Shown: in pieces, positions 42,382 through 50,822 of the stretch
Position numbering within the stretch: position 1 is the first letter of the stretch
Layout: every line of letters begins with the position of its first letter
Origin: an uncultured Akkermansia sp.
Lineage (GTDB): Bacteria; Verrucomicrobiota; Verrucomicrobiia; Verrucomicrobiales; Akkermansiaceae
Assembly: GCA_944390825.1 (NCBI GenBank)
Contig: CALXRG010000006.1
Coordinates: 1-64,000 of the forward strand
DNA length: 64,000 nt
Direction of reading: 5' to 3'
The notes under the pieces: generated by a model
Databases searched by the model: none
Seen by the model: the letters and a program-made list of their open reading frames with translations, nothing else
What the model was told of the DNA's origin: nothing
Program-made: the position numbers and the translations under genes

Positions 42382-43926
42382 TCACCGAAGTCCGTCGCCC
42401 CGGACTGCTCCCAAGCCCTGTTCTCTCTGTGGGCGCTGTATAAGGGGCACATATATTTTGCGTGAGAACAGCGGCTTGAGCACCCCCTCCTCACGGGCTA
42501 TACAATACACCACCTTTCCCAAAGCAGCTTGAGTCATCAGGCCAAAAACCCCGGGAATCGTTCCGGCCGACAAATAAAACACAGCCACACCACCCGCAAT
42601 AGGCGCCAGGAAATACAGGTAATAAAACTGCACCCTCTGGCCCTGGTACGCATGGCAAGCCCGCGCAACGATACAAAGGGAGCACAGGATAAATAAGCTC
42701 AGCACACACAAGCCCACAATTCCAACGCGATGGATAGCCGTAATGGGACCATTGTGCCAGGTACCGGTCCTCGCAAAACGCTTGTTAAGCTGAGGGTCAT
42801 TGGATGTTCCTCGGTACTGGGAACGCATTGACCGGGCATCCTCTGCCATATCAACGCCAAAGCCATCCCCCCAGACATAATCACGAATATACCCTGTTCG
42901 GGGATCCAGCGCCCATTTCCACATGACGACACGCCATGACGAAGAATGTCTGGTCTCTCGCTCGACGGCCCGGTCCACTTCGACACCGGGAATGATACTC
43001 AGAGACCGTTGAATACCAAACGGCATATCCTTGATCACCTCCGTTGAACTCAGAAGCAAAACGGCACCATACATCAGCGCCGCCAACGCCGACACCGACA
43101 CGAACTCTCTGCGGATCGCCGCCACAAACAGCATGACACATACCATCATGACAAAAGTCTCACGGAATCCGCACATCAGCACCATGAGCGCGCCAGCAAC
43201 CAATATGCCCATGCGTACCGGAGACAAAAGAATCTCGATGATCCGGTAACGGCAAAACGTGATCAGCACCATCACCATCCCGACTCCGGAAAAAAGAGCA
43301 AAACGTTTCGTAGCAGCACTCTCGGCAAGCGCCGAAACAGACGACTGCGAGACACTCTGCAAGGTACTCAAAACGCTAAACACCACCACAAGCCAAAGCG
43401 ACCACCTCAGCACACGCTCCAGCTCCGATTTCGAACACGGTATCAGACTCAGCGAGATATAGTAGATACAGGCAAACGCGCACCACAGGTACTCCTGACC
43501 GCCCACCACAGTTTCATCAAAGTCAGCAAAGTACCCCATGATAACCGGGTGGCAGATGTACGAATACACGAAGAGCAGGAAAACCAGTGCGACCACAAAG
43601 TCCATCACCGGCAGGCTTCTCCATTTCATCCGTACAGCCCCGATCATGCTTAGCATAACCCAATACATCATCACGGCTCCACCGACAGCGAAACCGACAG
43701 GCATACGCTGGACAATACCCAGCGGAACCAGATTGAGAAGGGGCGGAGCCAGGAAAATAAGCCACCAGCACCGCCTCCCCAGCATGACGACAAACGCCAC
43801 AGACGCCACGGCTCCCACGAAAATGAGGGAGCCCGCGCGGCTCTCCGCCACCATGGAGCCCGCGATGAAAGCCAGCACGATGAGCACGAATGCCACAATC
43901 GTCTTCTGGATGACACCGGACTCCAT
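42382..43926 (-). CDS. O-antigen ligase / Wzy-polymerase-like membrane protein
   Basis: This 514-residue protein has about ten to twelve hydrophobic helices. The large extracytoplasmic loop late in the protein holds RETRHSSSWRVVMWKWAL and GTWHNGPITAIHRVGIVG, matching the Arg-rich and H-N-x-x-L/G motifs of WaaL/Wzy-type GT-C enzymes. It would join or polymerise lipid-linked glycans at the periplasmic face. It lies 35 bases downstream of ilvB on the same strand, but no other envelope-glycan gene adjoins it. Substrate unknown. Confidence 0.75.
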   Translation of the reverse strand: MESGVIQKTIVAFVLIVLAFIAGSMVAESRAGSLIFVGAVASVAFVVMLGRRCWWLIFLAPPLLNLVPLGIVQRMPVGFAVGGAVMMYWVMLSMIGAVRMKWRSLPVMDFVVALVFLLFVYSYICHPVIMGYFADFDETVVGGQEYLWCAFACIYYISLSLIPCSKSELERVLRWSLWLVVVFSVLSTLQSVSQSSVSALAESAATKRFALFSGVGMVMVLITFCRYRIIEILLSPVRMGILVAGALMVLMCGFRETFVMMVCVMLFVAAIRREFVSVSALAALMYGAVLLLSSTEVIKDMPFGIQRSLSIIPGVEVDRAVERETRHSSSWRVVMWKWALDPRTGYIRDYVWGDGFGVDMAEDARSMRSQYRGTSNDPQLNKRFARTGTWHNGPITAIHRVGIVGLCVLSLFILCSLCIVARACHAYQGQRVQFYYLYFLAPIAGGVAVFYLSAGTIPGVFGLMTQAALGKVVYCIAREEGVLKPLFSRKIYVPLIQRPQREQGLGAVRGDGLR

Positions 43927-43961
43927 GACGGACTTGTTGAGCTCTCAGAAGGTCAGGCGAT

Positions 43962-45812
43962 TTAGAGGGCAGAGGGAATCTCCTTACCCAGGTCAGAGGC
44001 CTTGCGTCCCTTGCCGTCACCCGCGATGCGCTCCAACACCACATCGCGGTAGCACATACCGCCGGGAATCATGGGCAGTACATGGACATCATGGGGCACC
44101 ATCACATCCAGCACATACGCTTCCTTGGAGGCCAGCATGCGCTCAATGGCCGCAGGCAGCTCCGAAGGCTCGACGACGCGCTCGCATTTGATGCCGAAGC
44201 CCGCGCAGAGGACAGGGAAGTTCGGATAAAGCACCTCCGGCGTATGGTGAGTCGGATCATACGTCACATCCGGGTCAGCCAGGAAGGTATTGGCGCGGTT
44301 GGAATCATACTTCAAGTCCTCCCACTGCACGACCATACCCAAGTGCTGGTTATCCAAAATGATGCACTTAATCGGCATCTTCTCGATCTTGATGGTAGCC
44401 AGCTCCTGCACATTCATCAGGAACGAGCCGTCACCGTCTACATTAATCACGGGTTTATCAGGATACGCGACGTGGGCTCCCATGGCGGCGGGCAGTCCAT
44501 AGCCCATCGATCCCAAACCGCCGGAAGTCGACAGACGGCGCGGCTTATCAAAGGGGAAGAACTGAGCCGTGAACATCTGGTGCTGGCCCACACCTGTGCA
44601 AATAATTGCATCCTGACCCTCAAGCTGGCGATGCAGCTCTTCAATCACCGACTGAGGAGCAATCTCATGCTCTCGCTTCTCATAGCAGAACGGGTAGCGT
44701 TCCTTCCACTGGCGGATGATGCCGAACCACTCAGGGCGGTTACTTTCAGCATACGCCTTCACCGGGTACCCCATCTCCTCCAAGCGCTCGTTCAGGTAGG
44801 CCAGCGCCTTCTTTGCATCAGCTCGCACGGCGAATTCGACGCGTTTGTTCTTGTTGAGCTCAGCAGCATCCAAGTCGATATGGATAATACGGGCATGCTC
44901 GCAGAAGGTCTTGACAGCACCGGTGACACGATCATCAAAGCGCGTACCGACGGCAATCACCACATCTGCCTCATTCACCGTATTGTTGGCATACACGGCG
45001 CCGTGCATTCCCAACCAACGCACCGACAGCGGGTGGCTCTCCGGCATGGCGCCGATACCCATCAGCGACGTTGCCACAGGGATCTGCAACCGCTCGGCGA
45101 ACTCGCGCAACTCCCCGGCAGCCTCCGCAATCACGACACCGCCACCCGCATAAATGGCGGGGCGCTTCGCCGCCAGAATCACAGGCAGCACCTCATCCAA
45201 AGCTTTCTCATTGAGCTCAATTTCGGGACGGTAGCCAGGCAGGTCCATCGGCGCATCAAAATCGGGCACAAACAGCCCCTCCTGGAAGTTCTTTGGCACA
45301 TCAATCACCACCGGTCCCGGGCGTCCCGTGCGGGCGATGTAAAACGCCTCGCGCACAATGCGGGGAATGTCCTCAAGCTTTGTCACGAGGTAACTGTGCT
45401 TGACAATCGGAGCCGTCATACCAAACACATCCGTCTCCTGGAAAGCCGAGCTGCCAATCAGCGAACTGCCCACCTGGGCTGTGAAAGCCACCAGCGGGAT
45501 AGAATCGAGGAAAGCATCCGCGATACCCGTAATCATATTCGTCGCGCCCGGACCGGAGGTAGACATACACACACCCACCTTACCTGTCACGCGGCCGTAT
45601 CCCTCCGCTGCAAAAGCACCTCCCTGCTCATGGCGCGGCAGGATGGTCCGGATCGACGGCTCATGGCTCAATGCCTGGTGAATCGGCATACTCGCGCCGC
45701 CGGGATAAGCGAATACCACATCCACACCCTCGCGCACTAGGCTCTGCACAAGAGCCTCAGCTCCGGTCATCATTTTACCTGCAGCATTCTGTGAGTGTGG
45801 TTGTTCAGTCAT
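43962..45812 (-). CDS. ilvB: Acetolactate synthase, large (catalytic) subunit
   Basis: This TPP enzyme of about 616 residues acts first in valine/leucine biosynthesis (and in isoleucine synthesis). It has MTGAEALVQSLVREGVDVVFAYPGG with the FAYPGG region, the catalytic Glu in ILPRHEQGGAFAAEGYGR, SGPGATNMITGIADA, and AFQETDVFGMTAPIVKHS as in AHAS. The ThDP motif is GDGSFLMNVQELATIKIEKM with LDNQHLGMVVQWE. ATG 45812 was chosen; ATG 45848 and 45842 are in-frame alternatives. No small regulatory subunit gene (ilvN) is adjacent, which is unusual. Confidence 0.93.
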   Translation of the reverse strand: MTEQPHSQNAAGKMMTGAEALVQSLVREGVDVVFAYPGGASMPIHQALSHEPSIRTILPRHEQGGAFAAEGYGRVTGKVGVCMSTSGPGATNMITGIADAFLDSIPLVAFTAQVGSSLIGSSAFQETDVFGMTAPIVKHSYLVTKLEDIPRIVREAFYIARTGRPGPVVIDVPKNFQEGLFVPDFDAPMDLPGYRPEIELNEKALDEVLPVILAAKRPAIYAGGGVVIAEAAGELREFAERLQIPVATSLMGIGAMPESHPLSVRWLGMHGAVYANNTVNEADVVIAVGTRFDDRVTGAVKTFCEHARIIHIDLDAAELNKNKRVEFAVRADAKKALAYLNERLEEMGYPVKAYAESNRPEWFGIIRQWKERYPFCYEKREHEIAPQSVIEELHRQLEGQDAIICTGVGQHQMFTAQFFPFDKPRRLSTSGGLGSMGYGLPAAMGAHVAYPDKPVINVDGDGSFLMNVQELATIKIEKMPIKCIILDNQHLGMVVQWEDLKYDSNRANTFLADPDVTYDPTHHTPEVLYPNFPVLCAGFGIKCERVVEPSELPAAIERMLASKEAYVLDVMVPHDVHVLPMIPGGMCYRDVVLERIAGDGKGRKASDLGKEIPSAL

Positions 45813-45872
45813 AATCTTACGTATCGTTAGCTTGTTACTCATCTGCACGGGCGTCTTGACCGTGCTTCAACC

Positions 45873-45900
45873 TATATAGCACACCCACCATCGTTTGAAA
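45873..45900 (-). promoter_or_regulatory. Possible promoter of ilvB
   Basis: On the minus strand TTTCAA (45900-45895), 16 bases, TATATA (45878-45873). The leader would be about 55 bases to ATG 45812. No leader peptide rich in branched-chain codons is apparent. Confidence 0.45.
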
Positions 45901-46034
45901 AGCCTTTTTTCGCCGAGATTTTGTTTTCCGCTTCGGGCGCAGCGAACGGGCAGGAACACGAAGCCCGCCGCATTCCCTCAGCAGTCCACCAACGCACAAT
46001 CGCCCCCGCAAGCAGGTACCGCCCATCATCAGGC

Positions 46035-46063
46035 TTGCTAAAAGCCCCCAACTGTGCTAGTTT
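46035..46063 (+). promoter_or_regulatory. Predicted promoter of feoAB
   Basis: TTGCTA (46035-46040), 17 bases, TAGTTT (46058-46063), then 6 bases to the ATG at 46070; leaderless predicted. No Fur-like palindrome was recognised beside it. Confidence 0.6.
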
Positions 46064-46069
46064 ACCCCC

Positions 46070-46480
46070 ATGAAGCAACACCCCAGACACGGGTGGTTCA
46101 GCCGCCTTCTGCGCCGACTGTTTTCCGCCGGATGCCACTGCGGTTGCGGGCACTGCCACGGCGCCTGCCATCCCGACACCCCATGCCCGGGCAGCTGCCG
46201 CCAGCGCTGTGACAATGCGGAAAAATGCGGGCACGAAATGTCCCTGGCAGAGATGCACGTCGGACAAAGCGGCCGCATCATCGAAGTAGGAGACGGCGAC
46301 CAGGATCTCATCAACCGCTTCGCAGACCACGGTCTTGTACGCGGCGTCGACATCGTCCTGCACGAGCAGGCACTCTTTGGGGGGCCACTCCTCGTCGCCG
46401 TCCAGGGCACCATGGTAGCCCTGCGACTCAACGAAGCCCGGATGATTCGGGTCTGTCTGCGCCCAGCATCCAACACCTGA
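46070..46480 (+). CDS. feoA: FeoA-domain protein with Cys/His-rich N-terminal extension
   Basis: This protein has 136 residues; FeoA alone is about 75-85. Residues 57-132 are the FeoA SH3-like domain (MSLAEMHVGQSGRIIEVGDG, INRFADHGLVRGVDIVLHEQ, GPLLVAVQGTMVALRLNEA). Residues about 22-55 contain nine cysteines and several histidines (CHCGCGHCHGAC, then PCPGSCRQRCDNAEKCGHE), a probable metal or iron-sulfur site. FeoA assists the Fe2+ transporter FeoB encoded 15 bases downstream. The extension resembles Cys-rich FeoC-like or metallochaperone segments in idea, but no family match was made. Confidence 0.85.
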   Translation: MKQHPRHGWFSRLLRRLFSAGCHCGCGHCHGACHPDTPCPGSCRQRCDNAEKCGHEMSLAEMHVGQSGRIIEVGDGDQDLINRFADHGLVRGVDIVLHEQALFGGPLLVAVQGTMVALRLNEARMIRVCLRPASNT

Positions 46481-46495
46481 CCCCCGGAACGCCGC

Positions 46496-48589
46496 ATGAA
46501 CGACCTCCCGCAAGCCATCCTTCTGGGCATGCCCCACAGCGGCAAAACCGCCCTCTTCAACCTGCTCACCGGCACCAACCGGCCCGTCGGCATGACCGTC
46601 GAAGAAGTGCATGAAACCCTGCACACCGACAGCGGCGACGTCGATCTCATCGACCTGCCCGGCGTCTACCGCCTCGGCGAAAGCTCCCCCGAAGAAGCCC
46701 TGACCATGCACTGCCTGTGCCGCCACACGCCGAGACTCGTCATCAGCGTTGTTGACAGCACCAACCTGGACGTCCAGCTCTACCTCACCCTCCAGCTCTG
46801 GCACTTTGGCTGGCAAGTTCTCCTCGTCCTCAACATGGCAGACGCCGCAGCCTCAGCAGGACTGCGCTTTGACATCCGGCGGATGGAAGAACTGCTGGGC
46901 GTACGGGTTCTGCGGACCGACGCCTTCCACGGCACAGGCATCAACCGCCTGCGGCGCCTCATTGGCCGCATCTGCTACGGGCAAGCGCAAAGCGGCACCA
47001 TCCGGCGACCGGAATACGGCGAAGCTGTCGACCGCATCTTCCACATCCTCACCCACGCCTACGAAAGCGCAGGATTCCCCCCGCACGACGAACCCGCCAG
47101 CTACATTGCCTCGCGCCTGCTGGAAGGCAACAGCCGCATGATCGCCCACTTCGCCCACCACGGCGAACAAGGCCGGCGCTTCCTGCAAATCGTCGACGAC
47201 TGCCGCGACTCAATCAGCCGCGAATTCAACACCACCCCGGCCGAGTTCCTGACCGACAAACGCTACGGCATCATCCACGGTCTCATCGGTGAAGTTTCCG
47301 TCGGTCACGGGCAAGAATGGGACTCCCGCCGCATGACCCAAGCCCTCGACCGCCTGCTCACACACCGCTATTTTGGCATGATGATCTTCATCTTCATCAT
47401 GTTTTTCATCTTCTACATCTCCTTCACCCTGGGCAACCCCATGGTCGAAGCCGTCCAGCACGCCTTTGATGCCCTGGGCTCATGGATCGGGAGTCTGATG
47501 AACACCCACCCCCTCATCCGCTCCCTCATCACGGATGGCATCATCGGCGGCGCCGGCGGCGTCGCGAGCTTTGTCCCCACCATCGTCATCCTGTTTGCCT
47601 GCCTCTCCCTACTGGAATCCACCGGCTACATGGCGCGCGTCGCCTTCCTCATGGACCGCTTTATGCACAAAATGGGACTGCACGGCAAAAGCTTTATTCC
47701 CATGCTGCTCGGGTTCAGCTGCAACGTCCCCGCCATCCTCGCCACCCGCAGCATCGAAAGCCGCAAAGACCGCCTGGTCACCATGTTCGTCATTCCGTGG
47801 ATGAACTGCTCCGCCCGGCTGGTCGTCTTCACCCTCATCATCCAGGCCCTGATTCCCGAGCCCTGGCGTGCCGTCACCCTCTGGGGACTCTACCTGCTCG
47901 GCGTGGCCATCGCCGTTCTTGTCGCCCGACTGCTCAAGAGCACAATCTTCCGGGGAGGGGACGAGCTTTTCATCATGGAGCTGCCCCCCTACCGTCTCCC
48001 TGCATGGCGCGGCTACCTGCTCAGCGTCTGGGACAAAGCCAGCGGTTACCTCAAAAAAGCCGCCACCTTCATCCTCTTCGGCTCCATTCTGCTCTGGTGC
48101 TTCAACACCTTTCCCCTCAGGCACGACGACAACGGCACTCCCCTAGGCGCTGAAGTCGCGCACCGCGACTGCTATGCCGCCCAGGTTGGCCGCTTCTTTG
48201 AGCCAGTCTCCCAATATGCCGGCATGGACTGGCAAGCCAACTCAGCCATGATCGGCGCCTTCTCCGCCAAAGAACTCCTCGTCACCCAACTCTGTATTCT
48301 CTTCCAAGCCAGGCCCGACCCCCTGCTGGAGGCCTCCATGGACGACGCCGAACGGGACGAGTACGAAGAAAACCTCAAGCGCGACGCGATTGCCAACCAC
48401 TACACCATTCCGCAAGCACTCGGCATCATGGTCTTTGCCCTGCTGGCCCTGCCCTGCATCGGCACAGTCGCTGTCATCCGCAAAGAATCCGGCAGCTGGC
48501 TCTTCACCATCCTGCACTTCATCGCGTTCAACATCATCGGATTCTGCGTCGCCGTCCTAACCTTCCAAATCGCGAGTCTCTTCTCCTGA
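46496..48589 (+). CDS. feoB: Ferrous iron transporter FeoB
   Basis: This 697-residue inner-membrane Fe2+ transporter has an N-terminal G domain: G1 GMPHSGKTALFN (usually GNPNxGKT), G3 DLPGVYRL, G4 NMAD. The switch I region normally reading VGNWPGVTVE is shortened to VGMTVEE. The membrane part has two Gate motifs (GGVASFVPTIVILFACLSLL, with ESTGYMARVAFLMDRFMHKM and GFSCNVPAILATR) and conserved Cys (MNCSARLVVF). SAKELLVTQLCIL and the final PCIGTVAVIRKESGSW also fit. It is in an operon with feoA. The altered GTPase motifs may change nucleotide kinetics. Confidence 0.93.
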   Translation: MNDLPQAILLGMPHSGKTALFNLLTGTNRPVGMTVEEVHETLHTDSGDVDLIDLPGVYRLGESSPEEALTMHCLCRHTPRLVISVVDSTNLDVQLYLTLQLWHFGWQVLLVLNMADAAASAGLRFDIRRMEELLGVRVLRTDAFHGTGINRLRRLIGRICYGQAQSGTIRRPEYGEAVDRIFHILTHAYESAGFPPHDEPASYIASRLLEGNSRMIAHFAHHGEQGRRFLQIVDDCRDSISREFNTTPAEFLTDKRYGIIHGLIGEVSVGHGQEWDSRRMTQALDRLLTHRYFGMMIFIFIMFFIFYISFTLGNPMVEAVQHAFDALGSWIGSLMNTHPLIRSLITDGIIGGAGGVASFVPTIVILFACLSLLESTGYMARVAFLMDRFMHKMGLHGKSFIPMLLGFSCNVPAILATRSIESRKDRLVTMFVIPWMNCSARLVVFTLIIQALIPEPWRAVTLWGLYLLGVAIAVLVARLLKSTIFRGGDELFIMELPPYRLPAWRGYLLSVWDKASGYLKKAATFILFGSILLWCFNTFPLRHDDNGTPLGAEVAHRDCYAAQVGRFFEPVSQYAGMDWQANSAMIGAFSAKELLVTQLCILFQARPDPLLEASMDDAERDEYEENLKRDAIANHYTIPQALGIMVFALLALPCIGTVAVIRKESGSWLFTILHFIAFNIIGFCVAVLTFQIASLFS

Positions 48590-48638
48590 CAGAGTCTGAA
48601 GGCAGCGCGCCCCGCTTGCATCTAACTGCCATTCCTTC

Positions 48639-48667
48639 CGTTAGAGAAAACTCACATTTCGTTAGAG
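48639..48667 (+). repeat. Direct repeat CGTTAGAG, 21-base spacing
   Basis: CGTTAGAG at 48639-48646 and 48660-48667 lie on the same DNA face, about two helical turns apart, some 105 bases upstream of the Cys/Pro repeat gene. AAAACTC and GAGTTTT here can also pair as a weak hairpin after feoB. Either an activator site or a feoB terminator is possible. Confidence 0.4.
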
Positions 48668-48771
48668 TTTTTCCCTTTACGCCTGCCGTAATCTGTGGTA
48701 GTGTCAGATCGTGGCACCAAGCCATATCTTCTTACTCCCGGTAAAGGGATAACCCAAACAAAAGGACAACC

Positions 48772-49392
48772 ATGAAAACATCTGCAATCATCAAGACGAT
48801 GGCTCTCCTGCTGGCCGTGGCACCGCTGACTATGGCCCAGGACGCCCCGGCACCCGCGCCGGCTCCGGCTCCCGCCGCTGCTCCGGCTGCAGCTCCGGCA
48901 CCGGCTCCTGCGCCCGAAGCAACACCTGCCCCAGCACCTGCACCGGCTCCGGTGTGCGACGCCCCCAAGCCCCCCTGCCCCGGCCCTGCCTGCGACGGAC
49001 CTAAGCCTGGTCCGAAGCCCTGCCCCACCTGTGGTCGCCCCATGCCCGGCCCTAAGGGTCCTGGCTGTGATGCGCCCAAGCCCCCCTGCCCGAAGGGTCC
49101 CGGCTGCGATGGCCCCAAGCCCCCCTGCCCGAAGGGTCCCGGCTGCGATGCTCCCAAGCCTCCCTGCCCGAAGGGTCCCGGCTGCGATGCTCCCAAGCCC
49201 CCCTGCCCGAAGGGTCCCGGCTGTGATGGTCCCAAGCCTCCCTGCCCGAAGGGTCCCGGCTGCGATGCTCCCAAGCCTCCCTGCCCTGGTCCTGCCTGCG
49301 AAGGGCCGGCTCCCGCTCCTGTAGCAGCACCGGCTCCTGCACCTGCACCTGCACCGGCTCCTGCACCGGCACCGGCTCCTGCTCAGGCATAA
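48772..49392 (+). CDS. Secreted low-complexity protein with six Cys/Pro/Gly repeats
   Basis: This 206-residue protein has a signal peptide at about residues 1-22 (MKTSAIIKTMALLLAVAPLTMA). Next comes a Pro-Ala dipeptide-rich segment. Residues 96-173 are six tandem 13-residue units of the form GPGCD(A/G)PKPPCPK, each with two Cys, and a second Pro-Ala segment follows. A degenerate Cys/Pro stretch (PTCGRPMPGPK) precedes the array. Regular C-x6-C spacing suggests a disulfide- or metal-linked extended rod in the envelope. GGACAACC precedes the start. No family or function recognised. Confidence 0.8.
   Translation: MKTSAIIKTMALLLAVAPLTMAQDAPAPAPAPAPAAAPAAAPAPAPAPEATPAPAPAPAPVCDAPKPPCPGPACDGPKPGPKPCPTCGRPMPGPKGPGCDAPKPPCPKGPGCDGPKPPCPKGPGCDAPKPPCPKGPGCDAPKPPCPKGPGCDGPKPPCPKGPGCDAPKPPCPGPACEGPAPAPVAAPAPAPAPAPAPAPAPAPAQA
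49057..49290 (+). repeat. Six tandem 39-bp coding repeats
   Basis: Six nearly identical 39-base units encode the 13-residue Cys/Pro repeat. Differences are mainly synonymous (GGT/GGC, CCT/CCC) or an Ala/Gly alternation, as expected of an array that changes copy number by slippage or recombination. Confidence 0.9.
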
Positions 49393-49413
49393 TCCGGCAA
49401 GCAGCATGTCTTC

Positions 49414-49446
49414 ACTCCTGCCTACCTCGGTAGGCAGGAGTATTTT
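49414..49446 (+). terminator. Terminator of Cys/Pro repeat gene
   Basis: ACTCCTGCCTAC (49414-49425) pairs with GTAGGCAGGAGT (49430-49441) around CTCG, followed by ATTTTT. Confidence 0.92.
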
Positions 49447-49466
49447 TGTCAACCTGAGCTTTGAAC

Positions 49467-49495
49467 TTGTCCCTCGGCTCCGGTTACGTTAGAAT
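49467..49495 (+). promoter_or_regulatory. Predicted promoter of sbcDC-addBA
   Basis: TTGTCC (49467-49472), 17 bases, TAGAAT (49490-49495). The leader to ATG 49533 is about 30 bases. The in-frame ATG at 49494 overlaps the -10 and is not the start. Confidence 0.6.
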
Positions 49496-49532
49496 GCCTG
49501 CATACCCCACCCCCCTCTGCACCACTGCCCGC

Positions 49533-50804
49533 ATGCGATTTCTTCACACCTCTGACTGGCACCTCGGCAACCGGCTCATGGAGCATTCCCGACACGAGGA
49601 GTTCGAAGCCTTTCTCAACTGGCTGCTCGGCGTCATGCAGTCACGGCGCGTCGACGTGCTACTGGTCAGCGGCGACATCTTTGACAATACAACCCCCAGT
49701 GACAGCACCCAAGCCCTCTACTGTGACTTCCTCAGCAAAGCCGACACCACGGGATGCAGGCACATCATCCTGACTGCCGGGAATCATGACGGCTGCACAC
49801 AACTGGAAAAAGCCAGGCCCCTGCTCACCCGTCACCATGTCAGCCTCAGCACCCGTCTTTCCCGGGAGGAACCACAGGCATGCCGGATACCCATCCCTGA
49901 TGACTCGGGGGCAGAATGCGCCACGGTCTATGCAGTTCCCTTTCTCCGCATTCCTGATGTTGCTCTCCCCGTTGCGGCTGATGCCGCCCGGGAGGAACGC
50001 GACACGGCCTACATACGCGGCATCGCCCAGTTCTACGCTGCCCTCGCGCAAGACGCCTGCAAGACCCGGCAGAAGCACTGCGGCCCCATCATCGCCATGG
50101 GACACCTTGCCGTCCAGGGTGCCACGCTCACGGGCAGCACCCGCAGCTGCATCGGTACGCTGGATACCGTTGGCGCCTCTGTTTTTGGGGATGCGTTCGA
50201 TTACGTGGCTCTCGGGCATATTCACCGCCCGTGCTGCCCCGCGACCGGTACCGACCGCATCCGCTACTCCGGCAGTCCCCTGCCGATGGGAATGGATGAA
50301 GCAGGTTACCCTCATGAGGTGCTGCTGATTGACATTGATGGGCAGGATGTCCGGATCACCCCCATTCCGGTGCCCCGCTTTGTCAATTTCGAGTCCTGCA
50401 CCTGCAGCACCCCCGATGAACTCCATGCTCTGCCTGCCCAGCTCAAAGCCCGTGCTCTGGAGCACGCTCAGCAGGATGGGCTGGAAGAAGCCCGCCCCAT
50501 CTGGCTGCACCTCTCCTACTCCGGCACGGACATGTCTCTCCATGCTCTCAACAGCTTCTTGGAGGCCATCGCCGCCGAGACTGGAATCGACCATTTCCGG
50601 GCGAGGCTCACGGAGCATCACCCGACCTCCCCTGCCGGGGAGAGCTCTTCTCTGACCCAGCTGACACCCGAGGACATTTTCCTGCGGCGCTTGGCCGAGG
50701 TGGACGGCAACCCTCCGCGCAGCGAAGAAGAGCGGCGCCATCTGTCCAAGCTTTTCTCTCACGTTCTCTCCGAGCTATCCGCGCTCTCCTCCCCGCAATC
50801 CTGA
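49533..50804 (+). CDS. sbcD: Exonuclease SbcD (Mre11-type nuclease subunit)
   Basis: This nuclease of about 423 residues carries the phosphoesterase motifs in order: HTSDWHLGN, VSGDIFDNTTP, LTAGNHDG, an AMGHLAVQGA His and LGHIHRP. With SbcC it forms the Mre11-Rad50-like complex that opens hairpins and trims protein-blocked double-strand ends. A capping domain and the C-terminal helices that bind the SbcC coiled coil follow. The sbcC gene starts 18 bases downstream. Confidence 0.93.
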   Translation: MRFLHTSDWHLGNRLMEHSRHEEFEAFLNWLLGVMQSRRVDVLLVSGDIFDNTTPSDSTQALYCDFLSKADTTGCRHIILTAGNHDGCTQLEKARPLLTRHHVSLSTRLSREEPQACRIPIPDDSGAECATVYAVPFLRIPDVALPVAADAAREERDTAYIRGIAQFYAALAQDACKTRQKHCGPIIAMGHLAVQGATLTGSTRSCIGTLDTVGASVFGDAFDYVALGHIHRPCCPATGTDRIRYSGSPLPMGMDEAGYPHEVLLIDIDGQDVRITPIPVPRFVNFESCTCSTPDELHALPAQLKARALEHAQQDGLEEARPIWLHLSYSGTDMSLHALNSFLEAIAAETGIDHFRARLTEHHPTSPAGESSSLTQLTPEDIFLRRLAEVDGNPPRSEEERRHLSKLFSHVLSELSALSSPQS

Positions 50805-50822
50805 TTCTTCCCGGTCACGTCC

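Noticed and set aside
49057-49290. Regular 39-bp repeats considered as a CRISPR array
   Set aside because: The units are directly contiguous with no unique spacers and are in frame within a signal-peptide protein; there are no cas genes.
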